From Suillus spraguei (Eukaryota > Basidiomycota > Agaricomycetes > Boletales > Suillaceae): 64,000 bases of DNA. This document shows, piece after piece, positions 1 to 10,943 of the stretch. Location of the stretch: NCBI GenBank assembly GCA_016800925.1, contig JABCPU010000273.1, positions 1 through 64,000 on the forward strand, written 5' to 3'. Made by a program: the position numbers and the translations under genes. The notes below the pieces were generated by a model. The model made no database searches. It was not told the DNA's origin and saw only the letters and a program-made list of their open reading frames with translations. The stretch's first letter is position 1; each line of letters opens with the position of its first letter.

Positions 1-55
1 CTCCATCAAAACCAATCGGTTGACCGATCTTGTATTCAAATTCTTTGGTCGACAT
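1..55 (-). CDS. Ty3/gypsy gag, N-terminal start (partial)
   Basis: On the minus strand an ATG at 55..53 opens a frame that begins MSTKEFEYKIGQPIGFDG and runs off the left edge of the window. It lies about 200 bp downstream (in element orientation) of the LTR at 254-728, the usual place for the gag start of a Ty3/gypsy element. Only 18 codons are visible, so the gag call rests on position relative to the LTR, not on a recognised domain. Confidence 0.5.
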   Translation of the reverse strand, partial: MSTKEFEYKIGQPIGFDG

Positions 56-253
56 GGTTGATGATTCTTCTGGTGAGTTATACTTTCTCGGTGCCTACAC
101 GCGCTGTCTTGCTGTCCGTTAGGGCTTTCTGCTGTCAGAGGGCTTCTCTTGACAATCTGCTCAGCGTACGCGTACGCTAGTCTGCTGATCTAAGCGATCA
201 GGGTTCAGGGTCGAGGACTGGATAGTCGACGATCAAAATTGACTTTAATCTTT

Positions 254-728
254 TGTTACGAACTGGGATGGCGTCACCAGCGACAGTGACAAGACACAGG
301 CGGTCTGCTGGGAGTTCTTACAATGTTCAAAAGAGAACAAGGTGAAAGTACAAGGAACGCGTTCCGAGTACGATCAAGGGTTCAGCCTCAAAGACAAGTC
401 TAAGAGGTATCCGCGAGAATAGAGGCTAAGGCTAAGGAGTGCTTAGACTTAGAGACGATTCAAGACGACTTAGGTTGGAGACCTAAGCGAAGGAGATTCC
501 AGGTAAAACCCAGTAAGATTAAAGTAGCGAATCTACTACAAGTACACTGTGCTTAAATAGGCCAATATGTGCGCACAGACCAAGAGAGACGTGGGAATAT
601 AAGTGCGTATCCAAAGAAGGAAGGCAACTATAGTACAGATGCGTTGAGCATATGAGTCAGAATCATGTTATGTAATATACAAGGTAAATGAAGTAAGAAA
701 ATGAATAGGGGCACGTATGATTGTAACA
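254..728 (-). repeat. Ty3/gypsy LTR (5' LTR of element leaving the window)
   Basis: A 475 bp block with TGTTAC...GTAACA ends. It is the reverse complement of a second copy at 31376-31849, which defines both borders. The putative gag start lies beyond its inner end, so this is the 5' LTR of an element on the minus strand. No 5 bp target-site duplication is visible because the other LTR is outside the window. Its outer edge (728) abuts LINE sequence directly, so the gypsy element inserted into or truncated the LINE. Confidence 0.85.
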
Positions 729-2531
729 CTTGACTGGAGCGAGGAATACAACGCTGAGTTTGAGCTAGACAAAACCGCACTAATTTGTCTTTCCAGGATA
801 CGAGTTCGAAGCACCGAAAACCCCAACAAGACAGTCCCTACGCCATGAGTACCCATCACCATCCGCGATCACACAATCCAACCTTCGAAGTCGCACAAAT
901 TTCTAGGAATCATCATCGACGAAAATCTAAACTTCAAGGAGCAGGCGGCCCACGCACTGGCCAAAGGAACGAAGTACGCGCTAGCATGTAGCCGGATGAT
1001 ACATCCGACGAAGGGAATACACGGGAAACTGATGAAAAAACTGTATGAGGGAGTAATCGTCCCGAAGATGTTGTACGCCGCAGATGTGTGGTGCGCAGGT
1101 CTAGTAGAAAAGGGGAGGGGGAAAAGGGGGAAAGGGCGAGGAGCAAGAGGCTTCGCCTCGCAGATGGCGCGAGTGCAGAGAATGGCAACCATATCAATTA
1201 CGGGAGGACTAAGATCAAGTCCCACAGACATGCTAGACGCGCACGCTAATGTACTACCTTTTCAGCAGACTCTTCGAAAAGCGTGCTACAGAGCCACGCT
1301 CAGAATGGCGACACTCCCACAGAAACATCCACTAGCCAAGGGAATCAAGAACGCATACGATTACGGCAAAGAGAGAGATTTTAAGGGGAAAAAACGCTAT
1401 CCATCCCCACTGCATAAGCTGATGTACGAATTCAGGATCAACCCATCGACGGTGGAAAAGATAGACCCAGTCAGACACTACCCCAAGTGGGAGCCGGATG
1501 TAGACATCCACATAGCGGAGAAGGCCGAGACAGCAAAGATAGAAGACGGACTCGCCGATGAAAACCTAAGGGCGTACTCAGACGGGTCAATGGTGGATGG
1601 GGGAGTTGGAGGAGCAGCAGTGGTCATGAGAGGCAACGAAGTGATAGGAAGCAAGAGGTTTCACTTGGGGAGCGACCGCGAGCATACGGTCTATGAAGCA
1701 GAGTTGGTGGGGATGATATTAGCAGTACAACTGCTGAAGGAGACGGGAGGAAGAAGGGGCACCATATCCCTAGGTGTCGACAATCAGGCAGCGATAAGAG
1801 CAACCGAAGCTTTCCGCTCACAGCCAGGACACTACCTCATGGACCAATTCCACGATGATCTTAGAAGACTCATCCCTGAGCACGACGAAAGAAAACTCAA
1901 AGTCAGATGGACGCCAGGCCATGTAGGGATACCAGGGAATGAAGAGGCAGACACTCACGCGAAACGCGCCGCACGAGGCGAATCATCAGACACACGAGCC
2001 CAGCCAAAGTCGCTCCTAACCGAGGAAGGAGAACTCAGAATCCTACCAAGGAGCAAAGCGGCACTAAGACAACACTTCTACGCAAAGATCAAAAAAGAGG
2101 CCACCACCATCATGGAGAACTCACCGCGCTACACACTGCTCAAATCAGTCGACACGTCAGCACCATCAAAGAAGTTTGCAAAGAAGATAGAGAAGCTACC
2201 GAGACGTCACAGCTCACTGATGTTTCAACTCCGCACGGGACATATAGCGCTCAACAAACACCTCAAACGAATAGCAAAATCTCCAACGGCGCGTTGCCCA
2301 GCATGCGAAAACCATGACGAAACGGTACACCACTTCATCCTAGTCTGCCCAGCATACGTGAACCAGAGAGAACAAATGAGGAAAGAAGTCGGAGCAAGAC
2401 AATGCAAAATCGAGTACCTGCTGAATGAAAGCAAGGGAATGAGAGCAACGTTGACGTACATCGCGCGCACGAGAAGATTGGAACAAACCTTCGGAGATGT
2501 AACCCCCCCAGCGGAAAAGGAGAAGGAATAG
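729..2531 (+). pseudogene. LINE ORF2 remnant: RT C-terminus, RNase H, Zn-knuckle
   Basis: The reading frame is open from 729 except for one TGA at 846-848. The start carries the end of the RT domain (HKFLGIIIDENLNFKEQA near 889-945). A type-I RNase H follows with its acidic residues in order: YSDGS, YEAEL, GVDNQ and the TPGHVGIPGNEEAD motif (about 1575-1960). Near the C-terminus is a C-x2-C...H-x4-H/C cluster (CPACENHDETVHHFILVC) typical of Tad/I-clade LINEs. The frame ends in TFGDVTPP, also seen at 41.5 kb. Translation could start at 996, but that would skip the RT entirely. The element cannot move: endonuclease and most of RT are missing. Confidence 0.85.
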
Positions 2532-2744
2532 AGGAAACGCGACAACAAGTCGCACAAATCATATCAAGAGCCTGAAGAAGGCCCTAACGTCCGCGCGCAA
2601 GCCAGGACCACTGTATAGCATAGACAACCAAAAAACGGACCAAAGCATATACGAATAGATTAGATGTACAGTAGGTAGTGTCCATCATAGGGCATAGCCC
2701 CAACGGACAATAAACAAGGATCAAAAAAAAAAAAAAAAAAAAAA
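729..2744 (+). mobile_element. Tad-like non-LTR retrotransposon (LINE), 5'-truncated
   Basis: The element starts inside the reverse-transcriptase domain because its 5' side is cut by the gypsy LTR at 728, and it ends in a run of about 20 A at 2724-2744. The 3' untranslated part contains a segment (near 2685-2715) that is nearly identical to the stretch just before the poly(A) of the short LINE copy at 41420-41769, confirming a shared family. No target-site duplication can be read because the 5' end is missing. Confidence 0.85.
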
Positions 2745-2997
2745 GCAGATCAGTAAGCACAAATTGGAAATGAAACACAGGTAACAGATCAGTGACACAG
2801 GATGGAAGTATACACAGCTGGAATTCCAGAAACAGGAGGAATGATGAAAGGAGATAGACGCAGATATACACAAGGGAGTTAGAGTGCGAGAAGTGGGCAC
2901 ATTCGGATGGGTGATCCGGACAAGATTTGTGGACCAGACAGAAATAGAATCGATCGGATCTGATCGGATATGGTTGGATCTGGGATCAGAAGTATGG

Positions 2998-3212
2998 TAC
3001 AGTGGCTCAAAAAACTGTCCGCATGTTTTGACATTTTTCACTATCTATGATATTGTGTGAGAATGAACAAATTCCTCAAGGACATACTTATACCACATTG
3101 TAGTATGGCTTCAGGGCTTTTATTTGAGCCCTACACCGTGGGAATCGGCGGAGATATGGTGGAGATATAAGGCTTATAAAATGATGACTCATGTGGACAG
3201 TTTTTTGAGTGT
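2998..3212 (+). repeat. Left terminal inverted repeat of Tc1 element
   Basis: About 215 bp, inverted copy at 4404-4618. The outermost motif CTCAAAAAACTGTCCGCATG recurs in inverted form at the inner edge (3190-3209), so the repeat is itself bounded by inverted motifs. Confidence 0.9.
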
Positions 3213-3359
3213 ATATTAAAACTATATAAATCATTATTTATGACACCATAAAAATCATGCCACTATTATATAAATTATAAAGTGGTGTCATTATGTTATT
3301 TTATGACTATATCTAACTATATAAACCAGAATATCTCATGTATCATAGTCATAATCACC

Positions 3360-4376
3360 ATGAAAGCCATCTCCTCTGCTCAAAGAGATAATATCCTCTC
3401 TCTGTCTTATGCTGGCCTCTCTGCTCGCCAAATTTCCTCTAGAACTGGAGTATGCAAGTCCACTGTGGCCAAGTTCATCAAAGAAAGCCACCCAGACAAG
3501 GAAAACTCTTGTGGAGGACGTCCATCCAAGCTTACCTCTACTGACAAAAGGGCTATTATCCAACATATCACTACAGGAAAGGCTGATAATGCTGTCCAAG
3601 CCACCCATTATATCAATTCCACCATCACTACCCCTGTCTCTTTACAAACTGTGAGGAATGTTCTCAAGGCAGCTCATCTCAAGGCAGTAACAAAGAAGAA
3701 AAAGCCTCTTCTCTCCATCAAACATAGGCAGAGAAGACTAGCCTTTGCCTTAGCTCATCAACACTGGACTGTAGAGGACTGGAAGCGTGTTATATGGTCA
3801 GATGAGACCAAAATCAATAGGATTGGGTCAGATGGGAAGGTGTATGTATGGAAAAAGAAGGGAGATGGCCTAACAGACAGAGAGGTTAATGGGACTGTCA
3901 AGTTTGGAGGAGGTTCTTTAATGGTATGGGGCTGTATGGGATGGAATGGTGTGGGAATGCTTGCTGAGGTTGAGGGGAAGATGAATGCTGAGCAGTATGT
4001 GGACATTTTAAATGACCACTTGCTGCCTAGCTTGGCAGAATCAGGGATTGATGAAGAAGATATCATTTTCCAACAGGATAATGATCCCAAGCACACATCC
4101 AGAAGAGCTAGGGAATGGTTTGAAGAACATAACATCAATGTTCTTGACTGGCCAGCACAGTCTCCTGATGTCAATGTCATTGAACATCTCTGGGGAACAC
4201 TCAAGAAAAAGCTTCAAGCCTATGAAAACCCCCCTAAAGGAGTATGGGAGCTTTGGGAGAGAGTAGCAGTGGAATGGGGGAAGATCACAGCTGAGGATTG
4301 CCAGAAATTAATTGAGAGTATGCCTAGAAGGATAGAGGCAGTAATTAAAGCCAAGGGAGGTCATACAAAATACTAG
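3360..4376 (+). CDS. Tc1-like transposase (DD34E)
   Basis: Intact 338-residue transposase if translation starts at the ATG at 3360, which directly precedes the helix-turn-helix (AISSAQRDNILSLSYAGLSA...). An in-frame ATG exists upstream at 3282 but adds a hydrophobic leader not expected in the family. The catalytic triad is visible: WSDETK (first Asp), QQDNDPKHTS (second Asp) and SPDVNVIEHLW (Glu), with 34 residues between the second Asp and the Glu, the DD34E spacing of Tc1. The enzyme would bind the terminal repeats and move the element by cut-and-paste into TA. No stop or frameshift is seen, so this may be a recent insertion. Confidence 0.93.
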   Translation: MKAISSAQRDNILSLSYAGLSARQISSRTGVCKSTVAKFIKESHPDKENSCGGRPSKLTSTDKRAIIQHITTGKADNAVQATHYINSTITTPVSLQTVRNVLKAAHLKAVTKKKKPLLSIKHRQRRLAFALAHQHWTVEDWKRVIWSDETKINRIGSDGKVYVWKKKGDGLTDREVNGTVKFGGGSLMVWGCMGWNGVGMLAEVEGKMNAEQYVDILNDHLLPSLAESGIDEEDIIFQQDNDPKHTSRRAREWFEEHNINVLDWPAQSPDVNVIEHLWGTLKKKLQAYENPPKGVWELWERVAVEWGKITAEDCQKLIESMPRRIEAVIKAKGGHTKY

Positions 4377-4403
4377 AATACCTGGTTATTACTGTAAAAT
4401 ACT

Positions 4404-4618
4404 TGAGTCAAAAAACTGTCCGCATGAGTCACCATTTTGTGAGCCTTGTATCTCCACCATATCTCCACCGATTCCCACGGTGTAGGGCTCAAATGAAAGC
4501 CCTGAAGCCATACTACAATGTGGTATAAGCATGTTTTTGAGGCATTTGTTTGTTCTCACACAATATTATAGATAGTGAAAAATGCCAAAACATGCGGACA
4601 GTTTTTTGAGCCACTGTA
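4404..4618 (-). repeat. Right terminal inverted repeat of Tc1 element
   Basis: Inverted partner of 2998-3212. Its inner edge (4404-4425) carries the GTCAAAAAACTGTCCGCATG motif facing the outer copy at 4594-4618. Confidence 0.9.
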
Positions 4619-4819
4619 TATGACAGTATCCCCCCGTTAGGGCCGAACCCCTAAGGCACAGGAAGCATCGATCTAAATCAGACAAGATTAATGTGGGACA
4701 ATGGGGAAGTTTGATGGTTGTAGTGCTGAGTCTGTAATCCGACAGATATATGGACGTCAGACATCCGAAGTGATTCCTACCCCCACTTCATATCCCTGTT
4801 AACAAACTTGCTTTAAAAC

Positions 4820-5509
4820 ATGTCTGGAAAGAAATACAATGCCCCTAAGTCTGCTGCCGACATTGTGGCGGATCTGGAACAGCAACTGGCTGCTGCTAAG
4901 GCTGCAGCAGAAGCCGAGGCGGAACAGAAGCAGAAAGAGGCGGAGGAGCGGAAAAGGCAGGAGGAGTTGAAGCAGATTGAGTTGGCGGAGATCCGGAGGG
5001 AAATGGAGGAAAAGAGATGGAGGGCTCTGATTGAGGCTCGGGTGAGTGATGTGGACTCTTCCAGATCCGGATCCTAATGGATTGGCAAGGCCAAGGCTAC
5101 TCCTACATCCGGAGCAAAGGATGGGTACTGCTCCCGTTGTGTCACTAAGGACCGGATGTGTCAGTGGGGTGATGCTGAGAAGAATCCCTTGGTGAGTCAT
5201 CTGAAAACCTTCGGATCCGCTGATTTTGACGTTTTGTAGATTAAGTCCTGTGATGTCTGCCGGAAGGACAAGGCCACTTGTCCTGGAAGGCCCAGATTCG
5301 TCAAGGGGCCCAAGGGCCGGAAGAGGCAGCATCCTGCTGGTACTCCGTCTCTGAAGGGCAAAGGCAAGCACCATCAGAGGAGCCCTACTCCGGATGTGGC
5401 GGATGCGGATGTTTTCTCTAATCTGGTGACTATTGAAGGTATGGATGAGGATGTTGTTGAATACGATGATCAGGCTTCAGCCAAACAGTCTTATCCCTTG
5501 AACCAGTGA
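4820..5509 (+). CDS. Short cysteine-motif basidiomycete protein, 3'-rearranged
   Basis: Three exons can be read: 4820-5041, 5090-5191 and 5240-5509, with two 48 bp introns (GTGAGT...AAG and GTGAGT...TAG), giving 197 residues. Residues about 12-75 form an Ala/Glu/Lys-rich coiled coil. Exons 2-3 carry a cysteine cluster, [12 protein letters not shown] followed by [11 protein letters not shown], a spacing seen in repetitive basidiomycete proteins with a CxxCRKxKxxC signature, followed by a basic tail (KGPKGRKRQ). The last 11 codons after about 5475 are antisense to the WD40 region of the neighbouring gene, so the original 3' end is lost. Function is unknown; nucleic-acid binding is a guess from the Cys and basic residues. 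Confidence 0.6.
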
Positions 5510-8500
5510 CGATGCGAGTGCCGTCCGGCGAGAACGAAACCGACAAAACTGATTCAGTGTGCCCCCACAAGGGCTCACCCACTGACTGCCCCGTTGCAGC
5601 ATCCCACAGCCGAACAGTCTTATCCTTTGAACCAGTGACGATGCGAGTGCCGTCCGGCGAGAACGAGACCGAATTAACTGAATCAGTGTGCCCCCGCAAG
5701 GGCCCACCGACTGGCTGGCCCGTCGCAGCATCCCACAGCCGAACAGTCTTATCCGAAGAACCACTGACAATGCGAGTGCCGTCCGGGGAGAATGAGACCG
5801 ACCAAACTTCATCAGTGTGCCCCTGCAAGGGCTCACCGACTGGCTGCCCCGTTGCAGCATCCCACAGCCGAACAGTCTTATCCGAAGAACCAGTGACGAT
5901 GCGAGTGCCATCCGGTGAGAATGAGACCGACCAAACTTTATCAGTGTGCCCGTTGAGCACGGTCAGAGCAACCGGCCAGTTCATTTCACGTCCGAATGCA
6001 ATACGAATGGTATTTGGAAACCGTGCAGAAAACGTTCTCGATAGCGGACAGTTGGAAGGCGAGAATGGGAGTGCTGAGACATACAGATGCGGTGTGCTGT
6101 GTAAAATCATGCCCCCGAAGACTTGAATGAACCTCTGTACGTCCATGACAGTCGAGGAGACGTCTTTGAATTCGGAATGGACCTGTGGTTGCCCATGAGC
6201 GCTTCATCTGGCACCTAGTAGCAGTGTGCTCACCTTCAGCCACTGGGCAATGGGCGGAAGGGCAGCAACTGCACCGCTGAGCGCATTGATCAAGGCGAGT
6301 AACTCCAGCCAGAAAAACACCCGTTCGTTGTCGAAAAACGACCTCATTTCTTTCGCAAGCACCTTATCGAAGACTGTGCTTCGTACGTGCGAAGTCCAAA
6401 AGCGAGACGAATATGATAGATGCGGAGAGATGCATTTTTGGACTCGTTCTTGCAGCCCGGGATCTTCGCTATTAGGCAGATATGACAATTTTAAATCACA
6501 GATATTGAAACGAAGACCGTCTTCCATCACTCGAAGTGATGCGAAAGCAAGGTCGTGTTGCGCCTTTGACAGGTCGATGAAAAACTCTCTACTGGATTGT
6601 GCGTCTGTTAGGAAATCGCGGAAGGATGCGTGAAGGGGTCGGATTGGGGAATCTGGGTTGGTGGTGCCGCTCAAGAGGGAGCCCATGCGTTTAACCACAT
6701 CCTCTGAGTTGAAATGGTCTTCTTGCATTGGAAAATGGCCCCTCATGGCGTTCAGGGAAGCTAAAGGGAGTGGCTCGGCTGTGCCTAGTATTTGTCCCAT
6801 CACCGAGCGAAATCTCGCTAGTTTAGTCGAACGCAGTTTCTGCGATTGTGGAGAAGTACCACTGGGTATCATATCTGTCAAAATCAGTTTATACATGCTG
6901 TGCAACAGCTCAGCAGAGTCGCGTGACACCACAGTATTGTAGCATTCCGTTCGAGATAGTCCCAACTGGGATTCTTTGATGTATCCGCATGCGAGACGCG
7001 CCCACTCGAAAAGTCCATCGGCTTTCTCAGCGAGGACTCCAAACTCTTTGTCTTGAAAACCCAACCCTTGCAACTCCTTGGATACATAAGTACGGATGTC
7101 GCGCTCTACGAATGCTGGTAGAATATCATCCATAGAGATCTGTCGAATATGCTGAACACCGTCAAACTCTTGTTCGATGTCATCAAGCGGGCGAGAGGTC
7201 ACGATGAACCGGAAATTGCCTGGGAGGTCTGTTATTTTATGAACGGCGGTGTTTGGATGCTTGCCAGCTAGAATACGGAGGAGGTCTCTCCGTGTCTGTA
7301 CTCCACCGCTCTCGTCCAGTGCATCGATCACGATGGCGATGGGTTCCTCGGTTGATTTCTCCAGTGGTTCGATAAGAAGCTTCTGCCACTGCTGGACGAT
7401 ATCTGCTGTCTTCTTGAGTGCATTGTCGGTCTTAACTGCATCTGCTAATTCCTTCCTCATCTCCGGATCACGGTCAGCCAAGTCGCGCGCAATCGTGGAA
7501 AAGATCTTTTCATGCCGACGGTCTGCTTCTCGCTGCCGGTCAAAGCAGTAACACGAACCAAGCCCTCCCACATCTTTGCACCACTTAGCAATGGTATGGG
7601 CGATGGCTGATTTGCCCTTGCCTGCAGGGCCAGATAACCATAGCACGCGTGGAACGTTGTCTCCAGTGCTGTAGACCCAGTCTGTGATCTCGGAAAGGGT
7701 TTCCTTGCGCGTCCCCTGAAGACACTCTTTTGTGGTATCTAGTCCTGCGCCCTCTGCATAGGTCATACCGCTGAGGTCCAATATTTCTTCTAAAAAGGTG
7801 TGAATAAATTTCAAGTCACAAGGACCTCCGAACCCTTACCCATATGATGGACGCGTGTGGCTACGTCGCGAGTAACCTGGTCCCGAAAATTTTGCATGAG
7901 CCTATCGAATACGTCATTGTACCTTTGGATCGTGTTTGTTGTTTCCGAGAAGACGTTCTTCCCGAGTCTAGTCCCTGTGACGATAGTAGACGCTTGAAAC
8001 GGTAGAGAACCACAACGACTTGTTAAGACTCACAAAAGTTCTTTGTTTCCGAATAACTTTTGATAAAATTGGCGCATTCGCGGGTCTGCTGAGAAATCTT
8101 TGCAAGGATAGCGCGCATCGACGAGATTTGGTGAAGCATGTCATCTTGTGTGATGAAACTATAAACTTCAGATATCTTCTTGAGAAGTTCAAGGACCACT
8201 TCGTCGCGATCCGCTTGAGCTAGAATTATCTGCAAAAACGATTGCTGAGTGCCGGTGGGAGATAGGGAGAAACAAACTTACCTTGGCTGCACAAGACAAC
8301 ACGCCCAGTGCCATCTTTGCATACGGATGCACCTGTGGAACAAGATTAGTTCAGTTCTTGTCGAGAGGAGTGTCCGTACATCTGCCAGCTGCCCGATAAA
8401 ATTGTCGAATATCCTGAGGGGTTTGAGATATGTATCCTGGAAATTGTCAACAATATCGAGATCCAGTTGTGTGTTTTGGCCAACAGAAACCATGGTTATT

Positions 8501-8681
8501 GCAGGTCCGGAAAGTGGATGCATGCGCTTTACAGCCTCTTGAGTATTCTGAAGTGTCGATTGGGTATCAGTCTCCACTTCCACACCGGACGGAGCCGCCT
8601 GCACCTGTGTGACCACCGAAAATTAGAAAAGGCACAAAGACTGGAGGACAAGTACGAGAACCTACATACCTCGAGATTCAT
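5430..8681 (-). CDS. NACHT-WD40 NLR-like (STAND) protein, C-terminally truncated
   Basis: Exons on the minus strand: from 8670 (possible ATG at 8681) to intron 8605-8669, then 8604-8380, 8332-8282, 8229-8034, 7974-7840, 7789-6234 and 6182-5430, all with GT-AG introns of 47-65 bp and continuous phase, about 975 residues. A helical N-terminal domain leads to the NACHT: linker [21 protein letters not shown]-loop GPAGKGKS (about residue 260), Walker [11 protein letters not shown]. The last exon encodes three full WD40 repeats and a cut fourth ([15 protein letters not shown] units), then 15 unrelated residues. Related fungal NLRs usually carry many more repeats and act in non-self recognition and cell death. 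An extra 5' exon near 8750-8860 is possible; the true start is not settled. Confidence 0.8.
5506..5962 (-). repeat. 129-bp WD40-encoding tandem repeats
   Basis: Three complete and one partial 129 bp units, very similar at DNA level, each encoding 43 residues ([29 protein letters not shown]). High nucleotide identity between units points to recent amplification or gene conversion, as in the hypervariable WD repeats of HET-type NLRs. Confidence 0.85.
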
Positions 8682-8760
8682 TGTTGATGAAGCACGTTCA
8701 TTCTGGGGAACAGGGCTGCGGTTGAGGGAACCCTTCGAGCGCTTATGCCATTCTTAGTCG

Positions 8761-9529
8761 TAATCCAGAACAGTCATTACGCATGCTTGTGGACTCACCG
8801 AGATCCTTGACTTTTTCGCAACGTTCTTAACCTTCTCCAGAAACCGACAGACTCTGCCACGGGGTTGGTGCTACATAGACGAAGGATGCATTGATGTCAA
8901 TATTTAGAGTGAAATGAATTATGTGATCCTCATAAGCCACGTACTAAGCTTCCACCAGCTATTGCTCCGCTAGTTGTGTGGGTTTTTTGAGGTGAATCCC
9001 TTTGAGTTGGTGAGTTAACTTTCCTCATTGTGACTAGCCGTCAGTGAGAATCAGAATCAGTAGGAAGGATACTACAGCTTTTAGATAACCAACAGGCCTT
9101 ACTGGTACTTATTCGGTCTAAATTATCTAATCGTCCAATCGGTAACAAAATCGGTGCTCAGGCACCAAATCCCCGGCTCCATTGTTGACCTTTCCCACTC
9201 AAACATGGCCAAGCGCCTTATATTCGAATATAAAACATACTAAAACCCCGAATCGCCTATCACCACGCTAAGAACACGTCAACCACACTGTTCAACCAGA
9301 ACCTGAAAACCCAGAACCTGAAACCCCTCCATCAGCCATTGGGGCTTTTGGTAAGAGACCGAAACAGACACTCAAACTAGAACCAGAAACCATATGATGT
9401 CCTACACCTTCCCTGACACACAGGAGGCTCCAGTTGGCGTCTGCATAGAGAGACCGTGTGCAGCACAGGGAGACTGAGAAAGCCATACGAGAAGTTCAGT
9501 CAGCGTACAGTTGATGATAACATCCAGCA
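8761..9529. other. NLR upstream region, no gene seen
   Basis: Intergenic stretch upstream of the NLR. An additional NLR leader exon may end at 8799 (donor GTGAGT at 8798), but no ATG is in frame with it. No other coding signal was recognised. Confidence 0.4.
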
Positions 9530-9733
9530 CTGCCAGCATAAAGTCGGGACTCGGCAGTGGGCACTGTGTGTATTAAAACTCCGTCACGGCACCGTGACTC
9601 CTGCACTTTCACTCAATTCTGCTTCAGTCGTGGTCGTTCAACCTCGTAGTGAGTTGTATCAGAACGAGGACAATATCTATGTTAAGAATTTTGTATTTAA
9701 GAAATGTAACTTTTGTAAAAGTGCCGACTTCTG
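9530..9733 (-). repeat. Dispersed MITE-like repeat, copy 1
   Basis: Reverse complement of 41032-41243, with blocks such as AAATTCTTAACATAGAT and TACGAGGTTGAACG shared. The other copy begins AGTCGGCAC and ends GTGCCGACT, suggesting a small inverted-repeat element. No coding capacity. Confidence 0.6.
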
Positions 9734-10539
9734 TGGGATGCCAATTGCAGTGGAATGGATGCCAAGCGATGCATGTGCATGATCATGAGGCCCGCAGGCG
9801 TGTCTAAGGTATATATATAGGCTTTGCAGCAACTTCTCGTTTACTCCTGGCGTCTAGATATCAAGGTCTTCCGGACTTCCGTATTCGATATGAAAAACAC
9901 CAATGACCATTATATAACAAGAAAAAAATTGCAGCATATCCCAACTTTGCAACGTTAACCTCATCACAAATCAATCGACCCACGGTCAGCACCTCGACTA
10001 TTAGTCTAATTTAGGTATATTCATTATCTAACAGTACTGCGTCTCTTTTCGTCCTAAAAGAATTAGGCATCGTACACTGTGGTCGTCCACAGGCAGTAAT
10101 AAAGTCATTGACCAGGCATTCTGAGCGCCGCAACGCGGAAATCATCCTAATAGCTGGGAATTGGGGACCTCATCCTCTGCTATGACTGCTAAGGTGCGCC
10201 GTTCGACTGACGCTCTTTGAGCACTCAAACTTCACAAGTGGAACATGTAGCGTAATAGCTATCTCTGTGGCCCATGCAATGCAGATTACTTGGCCTTCAG
10301 TGAGCAATGCTTCCTGGAATGGCTCTTCACTCTAGCGACGGCTCAATCCACGCATAGAAATGGCGTCACTGCGCATTCCACCTCAAATACCAGCTGAACA
10401 AGAAATTGTGCCACTCGTTGCCGGCTGAGAATTTGGACCCATTACTAACGTCGACATGCTTCGCAGAGGGTTCAGAGGAGGCAAAGATTATGGTCATTGG
10501 CCGATGCTAACTACTAGTATATGTCCCTGGCGATGAATC
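9734..10539. other. Non-coding, contains short inverted repeat
   Basis: No gene seen. The segment 9860-9990, including AAAAACACCAATG, recurs inverted at about 12740-12860, another sign that the 9-15 kb block was built by duplication and inversion. Confidence 0.5.
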
Positions 10540-10815
10540 AAAAACGAAGGAATAGTCATGAATCCGTGCAACTTGATCTCGGAAGCGGTTGTATAAACCT
10601 GAGGAACGCTTGGATAGGCTAGTACGCCAGTAAGCTTTGGCAATGGTCACGTCAATGTTCGTCAGTGCATCGTCACGACCGGATCGAAGTACCGAACTCA
10701 GCTCATCAGTCCTTGTTGCGAGTTTGCTTCACAAGGTGACATGTTCCACACCGGATCTCCGGTAGACTGCCTGATCTTATTAGGTGACATGTATACTACT
10801 GAATTCTCCTACATA
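10540..10815 (+). repeat. Duplicated upstream block, copy 1
   Basis: About 270 bp that recurs in the same orientation at 13585-13855. Shared blocks include ACAAGGTGACA and CTTATTAGGTGACA, with scattered substitutions. It lies just upstream of the broken peptide gene copy. Confidence 0.7.
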
Positions 10816-10829
10816 AAGAACAGCAAGTA

Positions 10830-10943
10830 TGCCGTCATTCAGATGATTGCTGCAGTGGATTTCCAGATTGCGTGAGTATGAGTACTAGTCTGTACTTGAC
10901 GAAATAACTCAGTAGCGTGTAGATGGGTTTTTTGTGCACCTAG
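10830..10943 (+). pseudogene. Small Cys-rich peptide gene, 5'-truncated copy
   Basis: Homologous to the intact copies at 11913-12104 and 14502-14696. It retains the C-terminal half of exon 1 (CRHSDDCCSGFPDC), the GTGAGTATGAGTA donor at 10872, an intron of 51 bp ending GCGTGTAG, and a short last exon (10923-10943) ending in TAG. The signal-peptide part and the TATA promoter are missing, so the copy is very probably dead. Confidence 0.65.

Larger units (their letters stand above)
2998..4618 (+). mobile_element. Tc1/mariner transposon, complete
   Basis: A 1621 bp element with terminal inverted repeats of about 215 bp and a TA dinucleotide at each end. It contains one intact transposase gene and looks potentially autonomous. 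It interrupts otherwise non-coding DNA about 250 bp after the LINE poly(A) tract. Confidence 0.92.

Noticed and set aside
249..733. Target-site duplication around the 254-728 LTR
   Set aside because: TCTTT and CTTGA do not match; as a 5' LTR of a longer element its partner lies outside the window.
5506..6126. 206-codon plus-strand frame with repeated [10 protein letters not shown] units
   Set aside because: Antisense of the WD40 repeats; the minus-strand reading gives textbook WD40 motifs.
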